In this document: positions 26,159 through 34,715 of the stretch, piece after piece
Layout of the letters: every line of letters begins with the position of its first letter
Numbering within the stretch: position 1 is the stretch's first letter
Assembly: GCA_002723075.1 (NCBI GenBank)
Contig: PBNJ01000008.1
Coordinates: 54,483 to 118,482, forward strand
Source of the DNA: Flavobacteriaceae bacterium
GTDB lineage: Bacteria; Bacteroidota; Bacteroidia; Flavobacteriales; Flavobacteriaceae
DNA length: 64,000 bases
Direction of reading: 5' to 3'
Position numbers and translations under genes: made by a program
Notes under the pieces: generated by a model
What the model was told of the DNA's origin: nothing
Seen by the model: the letters and a program-made list of their open reading frames with translations, nothing else
Database searches by the model: none

Positions 26159-27283
26159 ATGCCCTTATTTGATGTATATCCCTTGTATGACTTAGAGCCC
26201 ACCAAAGCGCGTGGGGTGTATGTCTATGATAAAAAAGGGAAAAAGTATCTCGATTTGTACGGCGGTCATGCAGTGATTTCGATCGGCCATGGTCATCGAA
26301 CCTATACCCGGATGTTAAGAAAACAACTCCATCGTATCGGATTTTACTCCAATGCGGTTCAAAACCCACTGCAAGAAAAACTATCCACTGAAATCAATCG
26401 GCAGTCGGGTTGCACCAATTATGAGTTGTTTATGTGCAGCTCGGGTGCAGAAGCAAATGAAAATGCGCTCAAACTGGCCTCGTTTCACACAGGTAAATCA
26501 AGAGTAATTGCGTTTGACAATGCCTTTCATGGGCGTACCAGTGCTGCAGTGGCTGCCACCGACAACAAAAACATCCAGGCGCCTCTAAACACCCAACAAC
26601 AAGTGGATTTTATTCCATTTAACGACGTTGATGCCCTCGAGAAAGAGCTGGCTAAAGGAGATGTCTGTGCCGTGATTTTTGAGGCCATACAGGGGGTTGG
26701 TGGTTTGGATGAGCCAACAGCAGCATTTGTTGCGCAGATGGAAACACTTTGTGAAACCAATCAAACTTGCTTGATTGCAGACGAGGTACAATCTGGGTTT
26801 GGACGTAGTGGTGACTTCTTTGCCTTTCAGAAATACAACATCAATCCCCATATTATCAGTATTGCCAAAGGCATGGGAAATGGCTTTCCCGTTGGAGGAA
26901 TCCTTGTCCATCCAGTCATCAAGGCCAAGTATGGACTGTTGGGAACAACTTTTGGTGGAAACCATCTTGCTTGCAGTGCTTCCCTAGCGGTTTTACAGGT
27001 ATTGGAAAAAGAAAAACTTTGCGATCACGCCAAAGCAATGGGCGAATACTTTGTTCAAAGAGCGAAAGAACTCGCGTTTGTGAAAACCATTAAAGGAAGA
27101 GGACTGATGCTTGGACTGGAGTTTGAGTACGAAGTGGGCGCTTTGCGAAAAGAATTGATTTTTAAACACCGTATTTTTACAGGAGGGAGTAGCAACAAAA
27201 ACCTGATTCGAATTCTACCCCCACTCAATATAAAGCAAAAGCATTTAGATCAATTGTTTACTGCCTTAAACGCATGTCACTGA
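26159..27283 (+). CDS. argD: Acetyl/succinylornithine aminotransferase
   Basis: A 374-residue class III aminotransferase using PLP. Motifs are FDVYPLYDLEPTKARGVYVYDKKG at the start (shown in parts: LYDLEPTKARGVYVYD), LFMCSSGAEANENALKLA, CLIADEVQSGFGRSG and the PLP-lysine in ISIAKGMGNGFPVGG. It transfers an amino group from glutamate to N-acylglutamate semialdehyde, giving N-acylornithine. The stop and the argF' start overlap as TGATG. Confidence 0.94.
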   Translation: MPLFDVYPLYDLEPTKARGVYVYDKKGKKYLDLYGGHAVISIGHGHRTYTRMLRKQLHRIGFYSNAVQNPLQEKLSTEINRQSGCTNYELFMCSSGAEANENALKLASFHTGKSRVIAFDNAFHGRTSAAVAATDNKNIQAPLNTQQQVDFIPFNDVDALEKELAKGDVCAVIFEAIQGVGGLDEPTAAFVAQMETLCETNQTCLIADEVQSGFGRSGDFFAFQKYNINPHIISIAKGMGNGFPVGGILVHPVIKAKYGLLGTTFGGNHLACSASLAVLQVLEKEKLCDHAKAMGEYFVQRAKELAFVKTIKGRGLMLGLEFEYEVGALRKELIFKHRIFTGGSSNKNLIRILPPLNIKQKHLDQLFTALNACH

Positions 27284-28230
27284 TGAAAAATTTTATCACC
27301 TTACAAGACTTAGTCAATCCGATCAAAACCATTGCGCTTGCCAAAAGCTGCAAACAAGATCCTTTTGCACATGACCATTTGGGACAACGCAAAACGATTG
27401 GTTTATTGTTCTTCAATCCGAGTTTACGAACACGACTTAGCACCCAAAAAGCAGCACGAAACCTCGGTTTGGATGTGATGGTGATGAACTTTAGCAATGA
27501 GGCCTGGGCAATCGAGTACGAAAACGAAACCATCATGAGTGGACTTCGGTCAGAGCACGCAAAAGAAGCTGCACAGGTTGTATCCCAATATTGTGATTTT
27601 GTTGCGATTCGGGCGTTTGCTTCCTTGACCGACAAAAAGCGTGATGAGGAAGAACAAGTCCTTCGAAAGTTTGCGGAGTTTGCCACGATTCCCATCATCA
27701 ATATGGAAAGTGCAACTGCACATCCCTTACAAGCTTTGGCAGATGGGCTTACCATACACGAGCAAGTGGTGGTCAAAAAGCCAAAAATTGTATTGAGTTG
27801 GGCGCCTCATCCAAAGGCACTCCCCCACGCGGTTGCCAACTCTTTTATCGGATTGATGAATCACACTGAAGCAGACTTTGTCATCACTCATCCAGAGGGT
27901 TATGACCTCAATCCTGCTATTGTTGGGAATCATACAGTAAACTACAATCAGGAAGAAGCATTGGCAGGTGCTGATGTGGTTTATGTCAAAAACTGGTGTT
28001 CCTACACGGATTATGGAGCGATTTTGCGAACAGACAACAAGTGGATGATGACACGTGCGAAAATGGAACGCACCAACGATGCCTTTTTTATGCATTGTCT
28101 TCCCATCAGAAGAAACGTGGTTGCATCAGACGGCGTTTTGGATCACCCAAAGTCATTGGTCATCGAACAAGCCAATAACAGAACTTTTGCTGCACAGGCC
28201 GTTTTACAAGAATTTTTAACCCATGGATAA
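27283..28230 (+). CDS. argF': N-acylornithine carbamoyltransferase (ArgF' type)
   Basis: This transcarbamylase makes N-acylcitrulline from N-acylornithine and carbamoyl phosphate. It belongs to the acetyl/succinylornithine type, not the ornithine type: it has FFNPSLRTRLSTQKAA and HCLPIRRN (ornithine enzymes have HCLPA). Starting at the Met at 27283 (MKNFITLQDL), which overlaps the argD stop, gives 315 residues; an in-frame ATG nine bases earlier is possible. In the loop that sets specificity, B. fragilis has Pro90 (succinyl) and Xanthomonas has Glu92 (acetyl); here the aligned residue is Ser90 (MSGLRSEHAKEA). The acyl group therefore cannot be assigned from this residue. Confidence 0.92.
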   Translation: MKNFITLQDLVNPIKTIALAKSCKQDPFAHDHLGQRKTIGLLFFNPSLRTRLSTQKAARNLGLDVMVMNFSNEAWAIEYENETIMSGLRSEHAKEAAQVVSQYCDFVAIRAFASLTDKKRDEEEQVLRKFAEFATIPIINMESATAHPLQALADGLTIHEQVVVKKPKIVLSWAPHPKALPHAVANSFIGLMNHTEADFVITHPEGYDLNPAIVGNHTVNYNQEEALAGADVVYVKNWCSYTDYGAILRTDNKWMMTRAKMERTNDAFFMHCLPIRRNVVASDGVLDHPKSLVIEQANNRTFAAQAVLQEFLTHG

Positions 28231-28999
28231 GCTAGACATTGTCAAACTTGGTGGCGAATTGCTAGAAAGCAGCGAAAATATGAAGACTGCCTTATCTTCG
28301 TTTCATGCTCTCTCTGGGCACAAAATTCTCGTTCATGGAGGTGGCAGCCAAGCCAGTGCACTCTGTGAAAAACTCGGCATAGAAGCCAAGATGCACAACG
28401 GAAGACGAATCACCGATGATGACACACTTGAAGTAGCCGTCATGGTTTATGCTGGTCTTGCCAACAAAACAGTCGTAGCGGGTCTCCAAAAACTCGGCAC
28501 CAACGCCATTGGCCTTACAGGAGCAGACGCCAACCTGATACAGGCAGACAAACGTGTTGTACAAGATATTGACTATGGTTGGGCTGGGGATATCCGCTCG
28601 GTCAACACTGCAAATCTAAAGGCCTTACTGTCGATTGGGTTATCTCCTGTGTTTTGCGCGATTACCCATGACCAAAACGGGCAACTGCTCAATACAAATG
28701 CCGATACCATCGCTGCCACTGTCGCCAGTGCTTTAGCTGCGGATTACGAAGTGCATTTGCACTATTGTTTTGGGCATGCAGGTGTATTAAAAGACATCAA
28801 AGACGAAAACAGTGTGATTCCCACCATTCAAGTCGGTGAAGTGGACGAACTACACCACAAAGGCATTATCGCTGATGGGATGCTTCCAAAACTGCACAAT
28901 GGCGTGATGGCACTTCAGCATGGTGTGCAAGCAGTCACTATTGAAAAACCAGAGACTGTTCACAACGAACAGGCGCTCAAAACAACAGTAATCGGATGA
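28223..28999 (+). CDS. argB: N-acylglutamate kinase
   Basis: A 258-residue amino-acid kinase that phosphorylates N-acetyl- or N-succinylglutamate. Motifs: VKLGGELLES at the N-terminus, ILVHGGGSQASALCEKLG for the acylglutamate and ATP phosphates, and MHNGRRITDDDTLEVAV. No arginine-sensing N-terminal helix is seen, so feedback inhibition by arginine is less likely, in line with control at the leader. It overlaps argF' by eight bases and argE' by four. Confidence 0.93.
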   Translation: MDKLDIVKLGGELLESSENMKTALSSFHALSGHKILVHGGGSQASALCEKLGIEAKMHNGRRITDDDTLEVAVMVYAGLANKTVVAGLQKLGTNAIGLTGADANLIQADKRVVQDIDYGWAGDIRSVNTANLKALLSIGLSPVFCAITHDQNGQLLNTNADTIAATVASALAADYEVHLHYCFGHAGVLKDIKDENSVIPTIQVGEVDELHHKGIIADGMLPKLHNGVMALQHGVQAVTIEKPETVHNEQALKTTVIG

Positions 29000-30060
29000 G
29001 TACAGACCACTTAGCAGATGATGTGATTGGGTTGCTCATGCAACTGATTGAAATCCCTTCCTTCTCTGGAGAGGAATCTCAAACGGCGGATTGTATCCAA
29101 AACTGGCTACACAGTAAAGGGGTTGAGACCCAGCGCATTCAAAACAACGTCTTTGCTTTTAACAAGCACTACGACCCAGCTAAACCCAACTTGCTTTTAA
29201 ACTCACATCACGATACCGTAAGACCCAATAGGGCCTATACGCGCGACCCACATAAAGCAGAGATTATCGATGGAAAACTGTTTGGATTGGGCAGCAATGA
29301 TGCTGGTGGTGCTTTGGTATCCTTACTCGGACTGTTTGCCCATTTCTACGAATCGAAAAACCTTACCTATAACCTGATTGTAGCCGCGACAGCAGAAGAA
29401 GAAAGCTCAGGGCCAAACGGATTAAACAGCTTGCTGAAAGACCTCCCTGAAATCGATGTGGCTATCGTTGGCGAACCCACACAAATGCAATTGGCCATCG
29501 CCGAGAAAGGGCTTGTCGTTTTTGATGCAGTGGTAAAAGGAACAGCTGGACATGCCGCACATCCCAACAACGACAACCCGATTATCAAGACTATGGATGT
29601 GATGCAGTGGTTTCAAAACCTTTCGTTTGACAAAGTGTCAGATACCTTGGGACCTGTTAAACTCACCATCACCCAAATCAACGCTGGCAGTCAGCACAAT
29701 GTCGTACCTGCACAGGTAAATCTGGTGTTGGATGTACGCGTCAACGAATGCTATACCAATCAAGAAATTGCAGATTTGGTCGGTCAGGCACCATGTGAGG
29801 TAAGCGCTCGCTCTTTACGATTACAGTCTTCCTCAATCGATAAAAACCATCCGCTAGTTCTTGCTGGAGTTGCGATGGGGAGAAACACCTATGGCTCGCC
29901 CACCCTATCCGATCAAGCAGCCCTATCCTGTCCGTCGCTCAAACTCGGTCCTGGGGACTCGACAAGATCACATACGGCAGACGAATTTATTTATGAAAAT
30001 GAAATCAAAGAAGCGGTTCGCTTATATATCGAATTGCTCGACCAAGTAATAACATTATGA
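28996..30060 (+). CDS. argE': M20 deacylase, ArgE-like
   Basis: A 354-residue M20 metallopeptidase with two-zinc-site residues in LNSHHDTVRPN (His, Asp) and FGLGSNDAGG, and the catalytic Glu in ATAEEESSGPNG. It has the dimerisation lid (GTAGHAAHPNNDNPI) found in ArgE and DapE. In the operon it is expected to remove the acyl group from N-acylcitrulline to give citrulline, which ArgG then uses. This late deacylation fits the ArgF'-type pathway. Start and stop overlap its neighbours by four bases (ATGA). Confidence 0.9.
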   Translation: MSTDHLADDVIGLLMQLIEIPSFSGEESQTADCIQNWLHSKGVETQRIQNNVFAFNKHYDPAKPNLLLNSHHDTVRPNRAYTRDPHKAEIIDGKLFGLGSNDAGGALVSLLGLFAHFYESKNLTYNLIVAATAEEESSGPNGLNSLLKDLPEIDVAIVGEPTQMQLAIAEKGLVVFDAVVKGTAGHAAHPNNDNPIIKTMDVMQWFQNLSFDKVSDTLGPVKLTITQINAGSQHNVVPAQVNLVLDVRVNECYTNQEIADLVGQAPCEVSARSLRLQSSSIDKNHPLVLAGVAMGRNTYGSPTLSDQAALSCPSLKLGPGDSTRSHTADEFIYENEIKEAVRLYIELLDQVITL

Positions 30061-31346
30061 AAATCTGGCAAAAGAAAGGAACAAAAGTAAGAGACCATAT
30101 CGACCAATTCACGGTTGGTGATGACCGCCAATGGGATTTGCGACTTGCTCCCTATGATATCATCGCATCTCAAGCCCATGCAAAAATGTTGGGGAAGGTT
30201 GGCTTGCTTTCCCAATCCGAAGTCGATCAGCTCATTGAAGGACTTACTGCATTGTCTACAGAAGTTAAAGAAGGTAGGTTTACGATTTCTGACGATTTTG
30301 AGGACGTTCACTCCAAAATAGAGTACGAATTGACAAAGACTTATGGAGACGTTGGTAAAAAAATACACACTGCACGCTCGAGAAACGATCAGGTATTGGT
30401 TGCTATGCAGCTCTTTCTTAAAGATGAAATTCAAGAAATCAAGCAACTTGTCAAAGCGTTATTTGAGCAGTATATGACTTTGGCAGATCGGTATAAAGAT
30501 CAGTTGTTACCAGGATACACTCATCTGCAAATCGCCATGCCATCTTCCTTTGGGTTGTGGTTTTCTGCCTATGCGGAAATTCTCTCCGATGAGGTACTTT
30601 TACTCAATACCGTTCACGCCCTTTGTGACCAAAATCCACTCGGGAGTGCTGCTGGCTACGGCAGTTCCTTCCCGATAGACCGACAGGATACCACAGCAAC
30701 GCTCGGGTTTGACACTCTGAAATACAATGTTGTAGCAGCACAAATGAGTCGGGGAAAACTCGAAAAAAACTTGGCACAAGCCATTGGTAGTCTCGCTGGA
30801 ACGCTGAGTCGGTTTTCGATGGATGTCTGTTTGTATATGAGTCAAAACTTTGATTTTATCTCCTTTCCAGATGACATCACAACGGGATCTAGTATCATGC
30901 CACACAAAAAGAACCCGGATGTGTTTGAACTCATCCGTGGAAAATGCAACAAGCTCCAAGCGCTTCCTAACGAGTTGGCGATGATGAGTACCAATTTGCC
31001 CAGTGGCTACCACAGAGAAATGCAATTGTTTAAAGGACCGATCATGCAAGCTATCGATGAAATCAAAAGCTGTTTATCGATGACCACTTCGAGCATAGCA
31101 GAAGTACTGGTCAAACAAGATATTCTCTCAGATGAAAAGTACACCCATGTATTTAGTGTAGATGCCTTGCACGAACTCATTCAACAAGGAGTTCCGTTTC
31201 GGGATGCCTATGTCCAGATTGGAGAAGCCATCAACAAGGAGGAATTTGTTCCTCCCAAAATGGCAAAGCACACCCATAGCGGAAGCATTGGTAATTTGGA
31301 ACTCGGCGCCATACGCGAGAAATTTACAAAGTACTTCGAAAAATAA
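30057..31346 (+). CDS. argH: Argininosuccinate lyase
   Basis: ArgH splits argininosuccinate into arginine and fumarate, the last step. The 429-residue fumarase/aspartase-superfamily protein has HSKIEYELTKTYGDVGKKIH, the signature GSSIMPHKKNPDVFEL, and the TARSRNDQV region. The mid-protein HLQIAMPSS is the catalytic-His area. The stop is only five bases from the stop of the convergent lpdA, with no room for a strong terminator. Confidence 0.95.
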   Translation: MKIWQKKGTKVRDHIDQFTVGDDRQWDLRLAPYDIIASQAHAKMLGKVGLLSQSEVDQLIEGLTALSTEVKEGRFTISDDFEDVHSKIEYELTKTYGDVGKKIHTARSRNDQVLVAMQLFLKDEIQEIKQLVKALFEQYMTLADRYKDQLLPGYTHLQIAMPSSFGLWFSAYAEILSDEVLLLNTVHALCDQNPLGSAAGYGSSFPIDRQDTTATLGFDTLKYNVVAAQMSRGKLEKNLAQAIGSLAGTLSRFSMDVCLYMSQNFDFISFPDDITTGSSIMPHKKNPDVFELIRGKCNKLQALPNELAMMSTNLPSGYHREMQLFKGPIMQAIDEIKSCLSMTTSSIAEVLVKQDILSDEKYTHVFSVDALHELIQQGVPFRDAYVQIGEAINKEEFVPPKMAKHTHSGSIGNLELGAIREKFTKYFEK

Positions 31347-31351
31347 GCTGT

Positions 31352-32752
31352 CTAGACGTGTAGCGCGCGGTTTTCTGTTGCAGCCAAAGCGGCCTCTTTC
31401 ATCGCTTCCGCATAGGTGGGATGCGCATGGCTCATACGAGCGATATCTTCGGCAGATGCTCTAAATTCCATCGCAGTAACCGCCTGTGCAATCAAATCGG
31501 CAGCTCGTGCGCCAATGATATGAATGCCGAGAACCTCGTCTGTTTTGGCGTCTGCTAGGATTTTGACAAAGCCATCTGTGTCCATACTCGCTCTGGCACG
31601 ACCAAGCGCACGCATCGAAAACTGTCCAGCTTTATAACCCACACCAGCGGCTTTGAGTTCTTCTTCGGTTTTACCAACCGCAGCAACTTCTGGCCAGGTA
31701 TAAATCACATTGGGAATGAGGTTGTGATCGATATGCGGTTGTTGCCCCGCGATGATTTCTGCAGCCATCACCCCTTCTTCCTCTGCCTTGTGAGCGAGCA
31801 TGGCACCGCGAACCACATCGCCAATGGCAAAGATATTCGAGACCGAGGTTTGGAGTTGCTTGTTAACTTCCACTTGCCCCCGTTCATTGACCACAACGCC
31901 AGCAGCTTTTAGGGCAAGTCCTTCGGTGAAGGGTTTGCGCCCAACAGACATCAGGCAGTAATCGCCCGTAAACCTAACGTCTTGCCCCTTTTTGTCTTTG
32001 GCAGTGATGGTTACTTCATCACCCTTGCGTTTTACCCCACTGACTTGATGTGAGAGATAGAATTTGACGCCTTGTTTTTTCATCACTTTCATCAATTCTT
32101 TGGAAAGCGAACTGTCCATGATTGGCGTAATGCGATCGGCATATTCCACAACGGACACTTCAGCACCCAATCGGCGATAGACCTGACCGAGCTCCAATCC
32201 AATCACCCCACCGCCGATCACCACCAAATGCTTGGGGATTTCGGTTAGGGAAAGGGCTTCTGTGGACGTGATGATTCGTTCCTTGTCCAAAGTGACAAAA
32301 GGCAAAACTGCGGGTTTGGACCCCGTTGCAATGATGCTGTGTTTGGCTTCGATGGTCTGTTTTTTCTTGCCTGCGACTTCGATATGTGTCGCATCGACAA
32401 ATTTGCCAAGACCGTGAAAAACCGTGATTTTGTTTTTATCCATCAGATAGTCAATCCCCTTGATGGTTTGCTCGATGACTTCTGACTTTCTTTTCATCAT
32501 CTGACCAAAGTTGATCTTGATTTCCCCTTCTACATCAATCCCATGAGTAGCAAAATTTTTAATCGACTCCTCATAATGATGCGAGGAATCCAACAGGGAT
32601 TTGGAAGGAATACAACCCACATTGAGGCAAGTACCGCCTAGGGTGTCGTATTTTTCGATAAGGGCAGTGGACAGGCCCAACTGCGCACAGCGAATCGCTG
32701 CTACATAGCCACCAGGGCCGGAACCGATAACAGCAACGTCAAATGAGGACAT
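31352..32752 (-). CDS. lpdA: Dihydrolipoyl dehydrogenase
   Basis: The E3 subunit of 2-oxo-acid dehydrogenase complexes, 466 residues. FAD-binding IGSGPGGYVAAIRCAQLG, the redox disulfide GGTCLNVGCIPSKSLL, the NAD-binding VIGGGVIGLELGQVYRRLGA and the C-terminal active-site His-Glu in HAHPTYAEAMKEAAL are all present. No E1 or E2 gene is adjacent, so the enzyme probably serves pyruvate and 2-oxoglutarate dehydrogenases encoded elsewhere. It is convergent with argH. Confidence 0.95.
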   Translation of the reverse strand: MSSFDVAVIGSGPGGYVAAIRCAQLGLSTALIEKYDTLGGTCLNVGCIPSKSLLDSSHHYEESIKNFATHGIDVEGEIKINFGQMMKRKSEVIEQTIKGIDYLMDKNKITVFHGLGKFVDATHIEVAGKKKQTIEAKHSIIATGSKPAVLPFVTLDKERIITSTEALSLTEIPKHLVVIGGGVIGLELGQVYRRLGAEVSVVEYADRITPIMDSSLSKELMKVMKKQGVKFYLSHQVSGVKRKGDEVTITAKDKKGQDVRFTGDYCLMSVGRKPFTEGLALKAAGVVVNERGQVEVNKQLQTSVSNIFAIGDVVRGAMLAHKAEEEGVMAAEIIAGQQPHIDHNLIPNVIYTWPEVAAVGKTEEELKAAGVGYKAGQFSMRALGRARASMDTDGFVKILADAKTDEVLGIHIIGARAADLIAQAVTAMEFRASAEDIARMSHAHPTYAEAMKEAALAATENRALHV

Positions 32753-32792
32753 AGTTTGATTGTTTTACAAGACAAAAGTAATACGAAAGTGA

Positions 32793-33653
32793 CTACCAAT
32801 CAAACACCCGGCTGATATTAAATCCAAAATGGATGTCCCCCTCTGACCAATCGCCTGATGCTTCGGTCAAAAAGCTATGTTCGAGCATTGATCGGGAGTT
32901 GGTAAAATGAAGTTGAAAGACGTGTCCGCCTGTTTCGATGTCTAGACCAATAGACAGCATGTTTTTGTAGTTGAGCTCTTCTGGTCGGTTTGTTACCAAA
33001 CCATAGTCCATATTCAAGCTGATGCGTTTGCTCAGCTTATAACGACCGCCAGCAGCCATCACAAACTGCATATTGCTTTGCTCATCAACTTCCGTGAGGT
33101 TTTTGTGAATTAGGGTTGGTGAGAGTTGTAAGGATAATTTCTCGCTAAACTTTCGGGAAACGAGGGCTTGAGTAGTATAGGTCAGACGGTGGCTAAAATC
33201 TAAGTCTGGATTCAAATCCAAATCGAGTTGGTTGTTGATTGTGAGTTGACCGTAAGCCCCAATCGTAACGGGTGATTTCTCGCTTTGTTGACGAAGGATG
33301 CGCAACTTGGTATGGAGCGCATAGGTCTTTTGGTAGGATGAGCGCGCTGCACCAAAATTGATATGGTCATTGAGACCATAAATCAACTGGAGTTTGTTGG
33401 ATGCAATATCGAGTCCAAAGAAGTCGTCAAAGCCATTTTCAATGCTGCCAAAGCGATGGGCAACGATAAAGTACATTTCCCCTTTGTCCACCATTTTGGT
33501 CGATTCGAGGTTGATGATTTTAAGTCCTTTAAAAGCAGATTCGGCATAAAGAGGCCCCGTATCGAGTTCGGCGTCGAGTTCTTCTAAAAGATCGGTTTGT
33601 GCAACAGCCAGTGTGGATAACAGTAAAAAAAGTGCATAAGTTCGTTTCATCAT
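32793..33653 (-). CDS. DUF5777 family outer-membrane beta-barrel protein
   Basis: A 286-residue protein with a signal peptide (MMKRTYALFLLLSTLAVAQ). It has the DUF5777 pattern: FKGLKIINLESTKMVDKGEMYF, AHRFGSIENGFDDFFGLD and many amphipathic beta strands ending in an aromatic residue (HFGFNISRVFDW). It is probably an outer-membrane barrel of unknown role. The family often sits next to YceI and small OB-fold proteins, as here: an OB-fold gene follows upstream in the same direction after 46 bases, and a YceI gene is divergent. No substrate is known. Confidence 0.82.
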   Translation of the reverse strand: MMKRTYALFLLLSTLAVAQTDLLEELDAELDTGPLYAESAFKGLKIINLESTKMVDKGEMYFIVAHRFGSIENGFDDFFGLDIASNKLQLIYGLNDHINFGAARSSYQKTYALHTKLRILRQQSEKSPVTIGAYGQLTINNQLDLDLNPDLDFSHRLTYTTQALVSRKFSEKLSLQLSPTLIHKNLTEVDEQSNMQFVMAAGGRYKLSKRISLNMDYGLVTNRPEELNYKNMLSIGLDIETGGHVFQLHFTNSRSMLEHSFLTEASGDWSEGDIHFGFNISRVFDW

Positions 33654-33699
33654 TGTTTAGTCTATTTCAAAGATAGCAAACTAGGAATTGGTGTACAAC

Positions 33700-34065
33700 C
33701 TAGTCTATAATCGTGGATTGATCGAGCACCACCACTTCAAACAAATCATCATAGCCGATACAACGGCCTTTTATGGTGAGTTGCTGATTGAGTTGTATCG
33801 CAGGGCGGTTTTCAAACTGTGCTACAAGGGCATCGTCTAGGGTAATCGTGGTGTCATCTACAAATGTAACCACACCCGAAACCGCAAGGGTTTGGTTGAG
33901 AAAAGCCTCGTTGTTTTGCACAATCGAATCGTTAAGCGCAACCGCTGTATCGGTATAGACAGCGCCTTCAGTGGCAATGTCGCGGTGGTCTTTATAGGCG
34001 TAGTAATAAAGTCCGATTGCCGTCAGAATCAATACCATGATCGAGAAGACGCGTTTACTTGTCAT
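33700..34065 (-). CDS. Membrane-anchored OB-fold (tRNA_anti-like) protein
   Basis: A 121-residue protein with one N-terminal membrane segment (about residues 6-24, VFSIMVLILTAIGLYYYAY). The rest has an OB-fold like the tRNA_anti-like domain: LNQTLAVSGVVTFVDDTTITLDD, then LNQQLTIKGRCIGYDDLF. Similar proteins occur in Bacteroidota beside DUF5777 and YceI genes. They probably bind a small ligand or a protein in the periplasm, not tRNA. It is upstream of the DUF5777 gene in the same direction and divergent from YceI. Confidence 0.72.
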   Translation of the reverse strand: MTSKRVFSIMVLILTAIGLYYYAYKDHRDIATEGAVYTDTAVALNDSIVQNNEAFLNQTLAVSGVVTFVDDTTITLDDALVAQFENRPAIQLNQQLTIKGRCIGYDDLFEVVVLDQSTIID

Positions 34066-34160
34066 CAGCCTGTTTTGGTAAAGATATGGGTTTTGTCATT
34101 CAAAAACTTTTTTATTCTACACCCAATCCTTTTTGTATCTTTCTTGCAGAAATAAAGTTG

Positions 34161-34709
34161 ATGCAAAAGCTACTACTCCCCTTTCTTTTATTGGCAGTTA
34201 CCATTGCTTTTGGGCAGTCCAAGTATATGACCAAATCGGGGAGCATGTCTTTTGAGGCCTCCCAACCCTCCTTTGAACCCATCGAAGCAACGCACTCCGC
34301 TGTGTCGGCCTTGCTTAACGCAGATACTGGCGAACTTGCCGTTTTGGCGCTTGTGCGAGGCTTTCGCTTTCCCCTCGCCCTGATGGAAGAGCACTTTAAC
34401 GAAAACTACATCGAAAGTCATCAATACCCCAAAACGAGTTTTAAAGGATCCATTCTCAACTTTGATAGCAACGCCCTTTCCAACCAACCACGAACTGTGC
34501 AACTCACTGGCGAACTCTCTATGCATGGGGTTACCAAACTCATCTCTGTGTCTGCTACCATTACCAAATCAGATGAACAAATCACTTTAACGTCTTCCTT
34601 TTCGGTCAAAACATCAGACTTTGGCATTAAAATCCCAAGTTTGGTTCGAAAGCAAATCGATGAAAACGTACAAGTTGAGGTGTCTCTACCCTTACAACGC
34701 AAACAATAA
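34161..34709 (+). CDS. YceI family periplasmic protein
   Basis: A 182-residue lipocalin-like protein with a signal peptide beginning MQKLLLPFLLLAVTIAFGQ. YceI proteins bind polyisoprenoids or other amphiphiles in the periplasm. Family pieces are FRFPLALMEEHFNENYIESH, YPKTSFKGSI and LTGELSMHGVTK. An upstream frame extends 34 codons, but the Met at 34161 gives a proper signal peptide. The gene is followed 7 bases later by the antiporter gene. Confidence 0.88.
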   Translation: MQKLLLPFLLLAVTIAFGQSKYMTKSGSMSFEASQPSFEPIEATHSAVSALLNADTGELAVLALVRGFRFPLALMEEHFNENYIESHQYPKTSFKGSILNFDSNALSNQPRTVQLTGELSMHGVTKLISVSATITKSDEQITLTSSFSVKTSDFGIKIPSLVRKQIDENVQVEVSLPLQRKQ

Positions 34710-34715
34710 ACCGTT

